From Parabacteroides sp. AM08-6 (GTDB taxonomy: Bacteria; Bacteroidota; Bacteroidia; Bacteroidales; Tannerellaceae): a stretch of 64,000 bases of DNA. Below are positions 45,408 through 53,829 of the stretch, in pieces; within the stretch, counting starts at the first letter, position 1, and the number at the start of each line of letters is the position of its first letter. A program made the position numbers and the translations under genes. Where the stretch lies: contig NZ_QRMP01000008.1 in NCBI RefSeq assembly GCF_003473295.1, forward strand, positions 31,047 to 95,046. The letters are read 5' to 3'. Below the pieces are notes generated by a model that made no database searches, was not told the origin of the DNA, and was given only the letters and a program-made list of their open reading frames with translations.

Positions 45408-47528
45408 TTACTCGTTTTCGAGTTTAAGATTCGTCATCTTTTCTGTAATCTTAAACGGATAATCTGGATATTCGTAAAGGCTGAAACGAGGTTCGGTAAT
45501 TCCCTCCGAATAATTCCAGATACTGGCATATTCTTTTACATCTTCTCCCATTTCTTGTAATTGTCTGAGATACGCCGCTATAGACTTGTTTTCCACAATG
45601 TAAACCTCTCCCATCCGATTAATAATCGGGCTATGACGCCGGCTATTATCATGACTGAACTTCAAAATACGTTTTCCTTCGGGAGTAAGCCCGATAGTCG
45701 TAAAAGTCATACTTTTACCAATAGCCGGAAGATTCAATACATTCCGGTCGGTAGCCGCAAACAACAAATGATTCTCCTTCAAGAAACTAATAAGTTTCTT
45801 ACCCAGCGGTCTTTCATGCCGGACAAGACGATACAAATCTCTCTGTTTGTTTCTAGGAACCAATCCAAAGACTTTCTCTTCCTGCTGTTCCTGCAAAGAA
45901 CGACTGTTCGGAGCAAAAACTGCATAATTCTCATGAAAACCTTTTACAGAAAAAGTATAATAACAAATCACCCCCATTGCATTCAATGTCTGGCGTAATT
46001 TTGCCGTATGTCCGCGGCGGGAAACTGCAACCGTATACACTAACTGATTCGTAATAATCCATCCGGCAGACAAAATCGCTTCTATGGCCCGTTTTGCTTC
46101 CGGTGTCACCTCCAACGGCGACTGAAAATGAGTTTGTATAATAAACTGGGAAACACCTATCAAAGAAGCTTTATTCTTGAAATCTCTTAAAATTGCAACC
46201 AATTCGTCCGTAATACGCAGTGGCAGGTAAGCCGGCAAACGGCTTCCCAGGCGTACTCGTTGCAGTTCAGCATATTTTTCCCCCTCCGGACGATTCTCAT
46301 TGGCTTTTCGTTTACGGACAGCCATCTTGTAAACAGCATCCAAAATATTACGCAAGGTTGCATTCTGGCTCATCAACGCGTCACCACCCGTAATCAGGAT
46401 ATCCCGCAACTGGGCATCTTCTTCGAAATAACGCATCAGGCGACGCAACTTCTTATCCCATGTTTCCTTAGGCTTAAGTGCTTCGAAATCAAAATTAAGC
46501 CGTTCGCTCTGAAAATCATACATACGTTGACAAGAAGCACACAAACCTCCACAAGCCCGTCCCATCGAATCCGGTATCAGAATAGCTACATCCGGATAAC
46601 GACGATGTATATTATGCCCGTCCGGTAACAACCAACCGGCCGCATTCGGCTGCCCGCTGACAACAATATCTTCTTTCTCCCAAGCTTTAATTTCCCCGTA
46701 AGTATCCACCAATTCATCCGAATAAAGCACATACGAACGAATTGTAGCATCATCATACCCATTCGAACTGGTATTCAACAGCGACAAATAGTAGGGAGTA
46801 ACGAAAAAAGGCATTCCTTTTTTCCGTGCGCGAGCCAACATTTGCATGGTTTCTTCGGAAAGAGAACCTCCTAAAAAGAAATTTAATTCAGTCGGACTTT
46901 TTATAGCCATTGCCAAATGAAAGCGACTCGTATTCCACCATTCTTTCACCAAAGTATATTTCTCGGCATACGACATATTTTCCGCAAACTGATACCTGGA
47001 TGATAAAGAATGTCTCCGCTCAATTTTTCGTATCAGCCCGGCGATAATACGTTCCTTGTTCGATGCCCGTATAGCTTTCACTTCTTCATCCAGTCCGGTA
47101 GGCCACCGGTTCATCTGACGCTTCACCAATGCCCGGTCCGGAACAGTTTCTTCAGAATGCTCCAAAAGCTCAAACTGCCGATATAGGTCTATAAAAAAAT
47201 CCGGAGAAACCTTTTCCGACAGCTTTCCGGTCAAAAATTGCCAAAAAAGAGTCAATGTCCGTACCGGCAAATCCTCCCCCGTAGATAATTCCGATACAAT
47301 TGTATTATCGTGTTCAATTAAAAGCAGAATATGTTTCGCTACGCAATTTCTCATACTACTGCCCCCTTCACTACTGATGACATGAGAAGAAACATAAGAG
47401 CGCAAAGCCTCCTTAAAAAGCTCTGCGCTCTCACTTTCCTCTGCCATTATCACCAGTTGAGGAAAATCGCGATTGAACACTTTAAACAGTTGAGAATTGT
47501 CATACGAAAGTAATCTTCTTTTAATCAT
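45408..47528 (-). CDS. KamA family radical SAM protein (lysine 2,3-aminomutase-like)
   Basis: A 706-residue protein, much longer than the 416-residue Clostridium lysine 2,3-aminomutase. The radical SAM motif CGGLCASC gives cluster cysteines at about 326, 330 and 333, followed by the KamA-type DILITGGDALMS, RLGSRLPAYLPLRITDEL and HFQSPLEVTPEAKRAIEAIL segments. The PLP-lysine region that reads PGGGGK in aminomutases appears here as NLPAIGKSM. A 320-residue N-terminal extension is of unknown role. Long KamA proteins of this kind are widespread in Bacteroidetes; the substrate is unproven. Start ATG 47528 lies very close to the promoter, so M28 of the frame is an alternative. Confidence 0.85.
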   Translation of the reverse strand: MIKRRLLSYDNSQLFKVFNRDFPQLVIMAEESESAELFKEALRSYVSSHVISSEGGSSMRNCVAKHILLLIEHDNTIVSELSTGEDLPVRTLTLFWQFLTGKLSEKVSPDFFIDLYRQFELLEHSEETVPDRALVKRQMNRWPTGLDEEVKAIRASNKERIIAGLIRKIERRHSLSSRYQFAENMSYAEKYTLVKEWWNTSRFHLAMAIKSPTELNFFLGGSLSEETMQMLARARKKGMPFFVTPYYLSLLNTSSNGYDDATIRSYVLYSDELVDTYGEIKAWEKEDIVVSGQPNAAGWLLPDGHNIHRRYPDVAILIPDSMGRACGGLCASCQRMYDFQSERLNFDFEALKPKETWDKKLRRLMRYFEEDAQLRDILITGGDALMSQNATLRNILDAVYKMAVRKRKANENRPEGEKYAELQRVRLGSRLPAYLPLRITDELVAILRDFKNKASLIGVSQFIIQTHFQSPLEVTPEAKRAIEAILSAGWIITNQLVYTVAVSRRGHTAKLRQTLNAMGVICYYTFSVKGFHENYAVFAPNSRSLQEQQEEKVFGLVPRNKQRDLYRLVRHERPLGKKLISFLKENHLLFAATDRNVLNLPAIGKSMTFTTIGLTPEGKRILKFSHDNSRRHSPIINRMGEVYIVENKSIAAYLRQLQEMGEDVKEYASIWNYSEGITEPRFSLYEYPDYPFKITEKMTNLKLENE

Positions 47529-47531
47529 AAG

Positions 47532-47539
47532 CAAATATA
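47532..47539 (-). promoter_or_regulatory. -7 box of the KamA-like gene
   Basis: TATATTTG on the minus strand matches TAnnTTTG and ends 3 nt before ATG 47528. Transcription would begin at or inside this codon, implying a leaderless message or a start further in. Confidence 0.45.
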
Positions 47540-47689
47540 ATTTTATTGTTGATTGTTATAAAACTAGGACGAATACATTTATCCACAAATATAGCATTTT
47601 TCATCAACAATAAAAAGACATTCACGATTAAAACATCTTAAGCTGCCCGTAATACACGACAAAATGATACTTTCACCACCAATCACCCC

Positions 47690-47908
47690 TTATTTACGCT
47701 TCAAACGGACTTCATATAAATCATGATGTCTATCTTTCAGATTACGAACACTTCCGTATGTATGTAATTCATTCCGTAAATCAAGGTCTACATCCGAAAC
47801 CAGCATCATCTCTGTATTCGGAATACGGCCACCAAACATTATCGCATTCAGATTCAAACTTTCACACAAATCCGCTATTTTGCGGATTTTATCCCTGACA
47901 AAAAACAA
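47690..47908 (-). pseudogene. Remnant of a carbon-nitrogen hydrolase (nitrilase family) C-terminus
   Basis: The 72-residue frame (TTG start only) ends with PNTEMMLVSDVDLDL, YGSVRNLKDRHHDLYEVRLKRK, which closely resembles the C-terminal end of Bacteroidales nitrilase/amidohydrolase proteins of about 300 residues. The catalytic Glu-Lys-Cys domain is missing. The break faces the 3' end of tRNA-Ser 74 bp away. A hairpin AAATCCGC/GCGGATTT (about 47868-47889) lies within it. It is most likely a truncated leftover gene; a genuine small protein cannot be excluded. Confidence 0.5.
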
Positions 47909-47910
47909 TA

Positions 47911-47941
47911 AAAAAAGTCCTACAATTAGTTTATATTGTAG
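47911..47941 (-). terminator. Intrinsic terminator of the tRNA-Ser operon
   Basis: CTACAAT (47920-47926) pairs with ATTGTAG (47935-47941); on the minus strand the hairpin is followed by a run of T (47911-47916). It lies 40 bp beyond the second tRNA-Ser. Confidence 0.75.
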
Positions 47942-47981
47942 AACTTATCCCCTTTTTAACCCTTTTATCTCAGGATTTCAG

Positions 47982-48069
47982 CGGAGAGAGCGGGATTCGA
48001 ACCCGCGAAACCCTTTAGGGGTTTACACGCTTTCCAGGCGTGCCTCTTCAACCACTCGAGCATCTCTCC
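47982..48069 (-). tRNA. tRNA-Ser (anticodon GGA)
   Basis: An 88-nt type II tRNA on the minus strand: acceptor GGAGAGA/TCTCTCC, anticodon stem-loop CACGCCTGGAAAGCGTG giving GGA, a long variable arm (AACCCCTAAAGGGTT) and T-arm GCGGGTTCGAATCCCGC. Discriminator G; CCA not encoded. Transcribed after tRNA-Ser(TGA) from one promoter. Confidence 0.95.
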
Positions 48070-48124
48070 TTATAAGAAAAATATTTTTATAAAAAGAGAA
48101 AGCAGCTGCTTTGGCTGCTTTCTG

Positions 48125-48209
48125 CGGAAAGACAGGGATTCGAACCCCGGGAACCTCTCAGTTCAACGGTTTTCAAGACCGCCGCAATCGACCACTCTGC
48201 CATCTTTCC
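48125..48209 (-). tRNA. tRNA-Ser (anticodon TGA)
   Basis: An 85-nt type II tRNA on the minus strand: acceptor GGAAAGA/TCTTTCC, anticodon loop TCTTGAAAA giving TGA, long variable arm, T-arm CGGGGTTCGAATCCCTG. Discriminator G. It is the first gene of a two-tRNA operon reading six of the serine codons together with tRNA-Ser(GGA) in part (UCN box). Confidence 0.95.
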
Positions 48210-48227
48210 TTGTCTCAAAGACGGGTG

Positions 48228-48258
48228 CAAAAGTAGATAGTTTGTTCGAATTATGCAA
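48228..48258 (-). promoter_or_regulatory. Promoter of the tRNA-Ser operon
   Basis: TTG (48256-48258), a 20-nt spacer and TACTTTTG (48228-48235) on the minus strand form a full consensus promoter about 12 nt before the first tRNA. The remainder of the 285-bp gap up to the carboxyltransferase holds only that gene's terminator. Confidence 0.75.
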
Positions 48259-48439
48259 GTAATTGGAATATTTTCTTTTGAGATTCATGTTCATCATTTG
48301 TACAACTGCTGATTTTCAGTCCTATACTTTTATATCGAGAGTTGCAACAATATGCCGCAAGCATAACTTCCGTACAACAAACTCCCCGCAAGCATCCGCC
48401 CTCCTCTCTGTCCGGAAAAGAGATGAAGGCGGAGCAAGG

Positions 48440-48484
48440 GAAAAAAAGAGTTGCCGGACCTCCACCTGGTGATATTGTCCGGCA
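48440..48484 (-). terminator. Terminator of the carboxyltransferase gene
   Basis: TGCCGGAC (48452-48459) pairs with GTCCGGCA (48477-48484); on the minus strand the stem is followed by CTCTTTTTTT. It lies 10 bp after the stop codon. Confidence 0.75.
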
Positions 48485-48493
48485 GTGGTAATC

Positions 48494-50059
48494 TTATTGA
48501 GGGTTTTTCTTCTTTTTTATCAAAAACGTTTCTGCCATCATCGGGAATAACTCCAACAACAGTACCTCTTTCTCATTTTCAGCCAGTGGAACACCCCACT
48601 CCTCTACTAGCGGATTTTCCTGCATCTCGTATTCAGAAGGGTCATAAGCCACTTCATCACGTGAACCGGTTATTTTCAAACGAAATTCAGGCTCTACCGG
48701 TATAGGAGTTTTTCCATACTCGCCTTTTACCAAAGAGATAAATTGATTAGAAGGATGGCTATACATCGGACATTCTTTTGCCTGCTCCAAAGCACAAGAA
48801 ACAGCCTGAGCCGCGATAATCCGGCTTATTGGTGTGACCAAAGGAGGCAAACCGGCATCCATACGGACCTGTGGAATAAGGGACATTGCCTTTTCTAGCA
48901 AATCCAATTGTCCCAATTGTTTCAACTGGGCGACCATATTAATGTACATGCTCTCCGGTATCTGTGACTGTTTTACCAACTCATTCGGTTGGGGGAAATT
49001 AAAATATTCTTCAATAGCATGGCAAAACAAAAGTAAATCTTCCTCCTTATCCTTTCTAGCAGCTTCGATAGCATCATTGAAGAACCTGTCGACTTCCGTC
49101 GGTATTTTGTCTTTCAATGGATTAAAAGGTTTCGGGAATTCCCGGACAGCATCAAAAGCCGACAGTTCTTTTCTGATGGCAAGCAACCGGGCATTCATTT
49201 TAGAAATTACTTCCATATTAACATCCAACTCTATTCCCATCTTTTTACAAAAAACATACACCAACTCTATAGCCGGAGCAGCAGAGCCACCCGCAAAATA
49301 CCAACCATTCGTATCCACAATGTCCACTCCGTTCACAATCGCAGACAAAACAGAAGCTAAGCCATATCCCGAAGTACAATGAGTATGGAAATCGACCGGA
49401 ACTTTCAGATTCTTCTTCAACAGACGTATCAATTCGGCAGTCCGTGCCGGAGGAATCAAACCATTCATATCTTTAAGCGTAATCATATCTGCTCCTAAGG
49501 CCTCCATCTGAAGAGCCTTATCTATAAAATACTCGTTTGTGAAAACAGGTTTATGCAAAGAATGGCCGTGCAAAGCAGCCACAATACGCTCTACAGCCGA
49601 ATGATGAGGATCGAGGGTATAACAAACGGCACAATCGGCTATACCTCCAAACCGTTTCACATATTTCACTGTCGATTTAATATTCTCTACATCATTCAAG
49701 GCATCAAAAATACGCATGATATCTAAGCCGGACTCGATGGAAACCCGGCAAAAACCTTTTATTATATGGTCTGGATACGGATCATAACCAAGCAGATTGC
49801 GACCACGGGAAAGAGCCGCCAATTTTGATGTATCCCCTATAGCCATTTTTATTTTCTCAAGACGTTCCCAAGGATTTTCTCCCAAATAGCGCATGATAGA
49901 ATCCGGAACAGCTCCTCCCCATACTTCCATAGCGTAAAAACCAGCTTCCTTATAATAAGGAAGTAAATCATCTATCTGTGTCTGTGACATTCTTGTTGCC
50001 AATGCAGATTGCTGACCATCACGGAGAGTCAAGTCCCGAATCAAGAGTTTTCGAATCAT
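48494..50059 (-). CDS. Biotin-dependent carboxyltransferase subunit (pyruvate carboxylase B / oxaloacetate decarboxylase alpha type)
   Basis: A 521-residue protein with the HMGL-like carboxyltransferase barrel: LIRDLTLRDGQQSALATRMS at residues 6-25, DIMRIFDALNDVENI, DMITLKDMNGLIPPARTAEL with the lysine carbamylation region, and DFHTHCTSGYGLASV for the metal site. A PYC_OADA-like tail follows but the biotinylation motif (MKM) is absent, so a separate biotin carrier must be encoded elsewhere. It transfers CO2 between biotin and pyruvate/oxaloacetate. The gene stands alone with its own terminator. Confidence 0.88.
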   Translation of the reverse strand: MIRKLLIRDLTLRDGQQSALATRMSQTQIDDLLPYYKEAGFYAMEVWGGAVPDSIMRYLGENPWERLEKIKMAIGDTSKLAALSRGRNLLGYDPYPDHIIKGFCRVSIESGLDIMRIFDALNDVENIKSTVKYVKRFGGIADCAVCYTLDPHHSAVERIVAALHGHSLHKPVFTNEYFIDKALQMEALGADMITLKDMNGLIPPARTAELIRLLKKNLKVPVDFHTHCTSGYGLASVLSAIVNGVDIVDTNGWYFAGGSAAPAIELVYVFCKKMGIELDVNMEVISKMNARLLAIRKELSAFDAVREFPKPFNPLKDKIPTEVDRFFNDAIEAARKDKEEDLLLFCHAIEEYFNFPQPNELVKQSQIPESMYINMVAQLKQLGQLDLLEKAMSLIPQVRMDAGLPPLVTPISRIIAAQAVSCALEQAKECPMYSHPSNQFISLVKGEYGKTPIPVEPEFRLKITGSRDEVAYDPSEYEMQENPLVEEWGVPLAENEKEVLLLELFPMMAETFLIKKKKNPQ

Positions 50060-50180
50060 ACCTAATTAACTGTTTAGACCGTTTATAACTTATTCTCTAT
50101 AATTAATAACAAAACTTAAACAACTTTGATTAGGAGACGAGGTTAAGAATAGCAAATATTTATAAAAACGGGAGAATAAC

Positions 50181-50226
50181 ATAAAAAAATGCAGGTAACA
50201 TATCATTTATGTATACCTGCATTTCG
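50181..50226 (-). terminator. Intrinsic terminator of the nikR-linked TonB receptor
   Basis: AAATGCAGGTA (50187-50197) pairs with TACCTGCATTT (50214-50224); on the minus strand the hairpin is followed by a T-run. It lies 20 bp past the receptor stop codon. Confidence 0.85.
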
Positions 50227-50245
50227 TATATAAAGAAACTTCTTA

Positions 50246-52135
50246 TCAGAATGTCACTTCAACCCCTCCCATTACAATGGCTTTCGGCATCGGGAAACCA
50301 TAATTGATAGTGTACCGGGCCGCTGTCAGATTTTCGCCCTTCACAAACAGGTTCAAACCCTTATCATAAGTTCCGAAACGGTAGGCTGCACGAGCATTCA
50401 GAGTGGTATAATCCTCTTCTACTTTAGGCTCTTTATCTGTTTGAGTATACAAATCGAATATAGACTGGACACTTACATTAAAAGTGAAACGTCCGGGAGT
50501 ATAAGTAATACCGCCATAAGTCTTATGCTTCGGGGCAGCTAGAAGAGGCTTACTGGTATACAAATAGCTGTAATTCGCATCGACGGACAAATTTTTACAA
50601 ATATCATAAGATAATTCAAACTCAAATCCTTTATTCGTAAAAGGTCCTGTATTCTGATTCAATTTTCTATTTTCACCCTCAACCGGAAGCGTTTCTATCA
50701 GATTCTTTCCTTTAATATAAAAACCTGTCAACTCGGCATGCAGACGATTTTCCAGAAAAAACTGACCGATAGACACCTCATAATTCATCATACTTTCAGG
50801 TTTCAAATCCGGATTTTGAGGTGGAAACATATACATTTCCTTTATATTCGGACTTCGAAAACCTTTGGAAACAGAGGCTTTTATTGTATTCCCCTCAAAC
50901 GGACGAACCACAACACCTCCCTGCGGAATCCATTCGCCTCCAAAAACACTATTATGTTCATAACGTATTCCCGCATTCAAACTGAACAAATCGCATAAGT
51001 CCTGTTGAGCAATCAAATAACCGGCTGTTTCATTAACGGACTTATCTGCCAAGTCTCCGGTTTTCTCCCCTGTGTCGATTGATTCATTCCAGGCTTTACC
51101 TCCCCAATTTTTATAATCAACTCCGACAGTAAAACTATTGCCCTGAAAAAGACGGAATGATTGATAAAACATGACTCCGGTATTATGGTCGTCCGAAAGA
51201 AAGTAAGCGGTCTGAGGATTTTGATTTGCTTTATAGCCATCATTTATTTTATGATGTCCCCAATTATAAAAAACACGAAGAGCACCACTCACTTTTCCAT
51301 AATTATTTTCAGCAGCTAAAGAAGTTGTTCCACGAAAGATATCCATGACATTATCTGTCAACGGCTCATAAATGGAACCGGGGTTTTCATTTTTGAACTT
51401 AGCCAGATTTACATTTCCCAATATTTTATATTTATCATTTATCTGATACCCTAAATTTGCAAACCCATTCGTGATATGAAATTTGGAGTTATCACGATGT
51501 CCATCCGTACGGTCATGATTAACGGATACGAAACTGCTGAATTTTCCTACATTATATCCATTATTAACCATATATTTTTGTGTATTGTAAGAACCATACA
51601 TGACACGGGCCTGTGTACGTCGTCCTTCCTGAGAGTGACGACGGGTAATGATATTCACCACCCCTCCCATTGCATTCGAACCATAAAGTAATGAGCCCGG
51701 ACCTCGAATCACTTCTACTTTTTCCACATCCGAAGCTACATAGGTATCCGGAAGAGAATGCCCAAAAAGGCCGGCCCACTGCGGTTGTCCGTCAAAAAGC
51801 ATCAATACTTTATTTCCCTGACCTACTCCACGAATATTCACCGTTCCGGCCGAACCTGTCGAAACGCCAAAACCTGTAATACCCTTCTCTGTAACAAACA
51901 ATCCGGGTACGCGTTCTGACAAAACCGGAAGTAAAGCCGACTCACTACTGCTTTCTATTTCATTCCGCCCTATCACAGAGATTGTCAGCGGTACACTATT
52001 ACGATTTACATCAATCTTATTTGCAGTGACTATCACTTCTTTCAAATTAATAAGACTATCAATCGTTACGGGATCTGAAGCAAACACAAATGAACTGAAT
52101 AACAGTCCATAGACAAGTAGAATTTCTTTCCTCAT
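50246..52135 (-). CDS. TonB-dependent outer membrane receptor next to nikR
   Basis: A 629-residue receptor without a carboxypeptidase-like extension. A signal peptide (to about residue 19, VFASDP) is followed by a TonB-box-like LKEVIVTANKI, a plug with GTVNIRGVGQGNKVLMLFDG and RGPGSLLYGSNAMGGVVNII, and a barrel ending in MGGVEVTF, a proper C-terminal phenylalanine. The size fits receptors for metal chelates or cobalamin. Its position behind nikR, with a NikR-like operator at its promoter, suggests a nickel or other metal-chelate ligand (inference). Histidines such as SDDHNTG and GHHKIND are in the loops but are not diagnostic. Confidence 0.9.
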   Translation of the reverse strand: MRKEILLVYGLLFSSFVFASDPVTIDSLINLKEVIVTANKIDVNRNSVPLTISVIGRNEIESSSESALLPVLSERVPGLFVTEKGITGFGVSTGSAGTVNIRGVGQGNKVLMLFDGQPQWAGLFGHSLPDTYVASDVEKVEVIRGPGSLLYGSNAMGGVVNIITRRHSQEGRRTQARVMYGSYNTQKYMVNNGYNVGKFSSFVSVNHDRTDGHRDNSKFHITNGFANLGYQINDKYKILGNVNLAKFKNENPGSIYEPLTDNVMDIFRGTTSLAAENNYGKVSGALRVFYNWGHHKINDGYKANQNPQTAYFLSDDHNTGVMFYQSFRLFQGNSFTVGVDYKNWGGKAWNESIDTGEKTGDLADKSVNETAGYLIAQQDLCDLFSLNAGIRYEHNSVFGGEWIPQGGVVVRPFEGNTIKASVSKGFRSPNIKEMYMFPPQNPDLKPESMMNYEVSIGQFFLENRLHAELTGFYIKGKNLIETLPVEGENRKLNQNTGPFTNKGFEFELSYDICKNLSVDANYSYLYTSKPLLAAPKHKTYGGITYTPGRFTFNVSVQSIFDLYTQTDKEPKVEEDYTTLNARAAYRFGTYDKGLNLFVKGENLTAARYTINYGFPMPKAIVMGGVEVTF

Positions 52136-52177
52136 ACTTATTTATTTCTATATTAATATTTCCGTATCTACCCAAAA

Positions 52178-52185
52178 CAAACCTA
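52178..52185 (-). promoter_or_regulatory. -7 box of the TonB receptor
   Basis: TAGGTTTG on the minus strand fits TAnnTTTG. With a 19-21 nt spacer the -33 position falls at about 52205-52209, inside the 28-bp palindrome, so a bound regulator would block RNA polymerase. Confidence 0.6.
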
Positions 52186-52200
52186 AAAAACTCAACAAAT

Positions 52201-52228
52201 GTAACACGTTTTTTTAAAAACGTGTTAC
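52201..52228. promoter_or_regulatory. 28-bp palindrome with NikR operator geometry
   Basis: GTAACACGTTTTT and AAAAACGTGTTAC flank a TT centre: a perfect 13-bp-arm palindrome. Read as GTAACA-N16-TGTTAC it has the same overall length and the same outer GTA/TAC as the E. coli NikR site GTATGA-N16-TCATAC. It lies between nikR and the TonB receptor and covers the predicted -33 of the receptor promoter. It could in part also act as a terminator for nikR. Confidence 0.65.
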
Positions 52229-52249
52229 TCTGGAGAAAAAAAAATAGAA

Positions 52250-52651
52250 TCAGTCTGCTCTACTCATCACCAGCTTTCCATGTTTAATACCTTTGATTGT
52301 TGTCAATTTGTCGGATAGTTCCGTCAAACGATGTGCCTCTCCCATTACCGTCGCAATATGCAAACAGAAATTCTGATTTATATAATATTGAGATGATGAA
52401 AGTATAACATCCTGATAATTTTGCTGGACTGCGGCAATCCGGGATGTTATCTCCTTTTTTACCTGGTCGTACATAATAATAATAGTTCCCGCAACAGTAT
52501 GATTGCATTGCCATTTCGTTTCCGCTACATTTTTCTCTATCAGAAAACGAATCGCTTGCGAACGATTGGCAAAGCCGTTATCATCCACATATTGGTCTAA
52601 TGATTCTAACAAATCGTCTTCCAAAGAGACACCAAAACGTTTTAGTGACAT
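52250..52651 (-). CDS. nikR: NikR-family ribbon-helix-helix regulator with altered metal site
   Basis: A 133-residue NikR homologue of normal length: ribbon-helix-helix DNA-binding domain at 1-48 (MSLKRFGVSLEDDLLESLD, NRSQAIRFLIEKN), then an ACT-like regulatory domain ending GIKHGKLVMSRAD. E. coli NikR binds nickel through H76, H87, H89 and C95. Aligned by eye, these correspond here to Q77, Q88, Y90 and C96, so only the cysteine remains. The protein may sense another metal or signal, or act constitutively. It precedes a TonB receptor, with a NikR-type palindrome between them. Confidence 0.88.
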   Translation of the reverse strand: MSLKRFGVSLEDDLLESLDQYVDDNGFANRSQAIRFLIEKNVAETKWQCNHTVAGTIIIMYDQVKKEITSRIAAVQQNYQDVILSSSQYYINQNFCLHIATVMGEAHRLTELSDKLTTIKGIKHGKLVMSRAD

Positions 52652-52786
52652 AATTTATATCTGTTTATATAATTGAACGTAAAGATATAATATTTTTCCC
52701 ATATTTGCTTTTTCGGCAAAAAATTAAAATCTTTTTGGGGATTTCAATTGTTTCTTATATGATAACAGTTATAAATAATAATCCGT

Positions 52787-53539
52787 ATGAAAAAAATAGT
52801 ATTACTTCGTCATGGCGAAAGTGTCTGGAACAAAGAAAACCGTTTTACAGGCTGGACAGATGTGGATTTGACGGAAAAAGGGGTAGAAGAGGCTACCAAA
52901 GCAGGAAATCTGTTGAAAGAAAAAGGATTTAAATTTGACAAAGCCTACACCTCTTATCTAAAACGGGCAGTCAAAACGTTGAATTGTGTGCTGGACCGCA
53001 TGAATCAAGATTGGATTCCGGTGGAAAAAAGTTGGAGGTTGAATGAAAAGCACTACGGTGCTCTACAGGGACTAAACAAAAGCGAAACAGCCGAAAAATA
53101 CGGGGATGAACAAGTTCTTATCTGGCGTAGAAGCTATGATATAGCCCCGATGCCCCTTAAAGAGGATGATCCGCGCAACCCACGTTTCGAACTTCGCTAT
53201 AAAGAGGTTCCGGACAGTGAATTACCTCGTACCGAATCATTAAAAGATACGGTGGAGCGAATTTTGCCGTATTGGAAAGAAGAGATTTTCCCTTCACTTG
53301 AAACAGCCGACGAAATACTGGTAGCAGCTCATGGTAATAGTCTGCGTGGTATTATCAAATACCTGAAGGATATTCCGGATGATGAAATCGTGCATCTGAA
53401 CCTGCCGACTGCTATCCCCTATGTATTCGAATTCGATGACAACCTGAACCTGACGAACGACTATTTCCTTGGCAATCCGGAAGAAATCAAAAAATTGATG
53501 GAAGCCGTAGCCAATCAAGGTAAAAAGTCAAAAAAATAA
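52787..53539 (+). CDS. gpmA: 2,3-bisphosphoglycerate-dependent phosphoglycerate mutase
   Basis: A 250-residue cofactor-dependent mutase. The catalytic histidine lies in [19 protein letters not shown] (H9), the acid/base glutamate in [14 protein letters not shown], and the second histidine in [10 protein letters not shown] near residue 184. It interconverts 3- and 2-phosphoglycerate in glycolysis. Length equals E. coli GpmA (250). It is monocistronic; 291 bp follow with copy 2 of the 135-bp element and a promoter. Confidence 0.96.
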   Translation: MKKIVLLRHGESVWNKENRFTGWTDVDLTEKGVEEATKAGNLLKEKGFKFDKAYTSYLKRAVKTLNCVLDRMNQDWIPVEKSWRLNEKHYGALQGLNKSETAEKYGDEQVLIWRRSYDIAPMPLKEDDPRNPRFELRYKEVPDSELPRTESLKDTVERILPYWKEEIFPSLETADEILVAAHGNSLRGIIKYLKDIPDDEIVHLNLPTAIPYVFEFDDNLNLTNDYFLGNPEEIKKLMEAVANQGKKSKK

Positions 53540-53600
53540 CAGAGGCATTTTTATCCATTTCCTGTTAATCCAGAGATAGTACTTTTCATCTATCTCTGCA

Positions 53601-53735
53601 GATTGACAGAATGTTCTCCATTTGAGTGTTTTACCTTCGAATCGGTACGTTAAAAAGAGTTACATGTGCGGGTAATTTATTTTACCCGCCATACTAATCC
53701 AATTTAGTCGCTATACTAGTGACATTTTGATAATC
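53601..53735 (+). repeat. 135-bp intergenic repeat element, copy 2
   Basis: Gapless match to 21039-21173, in the same orientation. The hairpin GCGGGTAA-tttatt-TTACCCGC is preserved with its only change in the loop. The ends GATTGACAGAATGTTC and ACATTTTGATAATC are again partly complementary. It begins 61 bp after the gpmA stop codon and ends 64 bp before the -7 box of the NtrC-like gene, so it is upstream of that transcript rather than in its leader. Confidence 0.75.
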
Positions 53736-53798
53736 GAAAATGTACCGACGTTTAAATAAAAATTTCCGCCAAAAATTAAATTCAATTGCGGAAGAAGT

Positions 53799-53806
53799 TA
53801 TCTTTG
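53799..53806 (+). promoter_or_regulatory. -7 box of the two-component operon
   Basis: TATCTTTG matches TAnnTTTG, 23 nt before the ATG at 53830. The -33 element is not clear. Confidence 0.5.
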
Positions 53807-53829
53807 TCTAATATTTTCAACATAAACAA

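Noticed and set aside
48263..48472. 69-codon frame between the tRNA-Ser promoter and the carboxyltransferase
   Set aside because: Overlaps the terminator and shows no protein-like composition.
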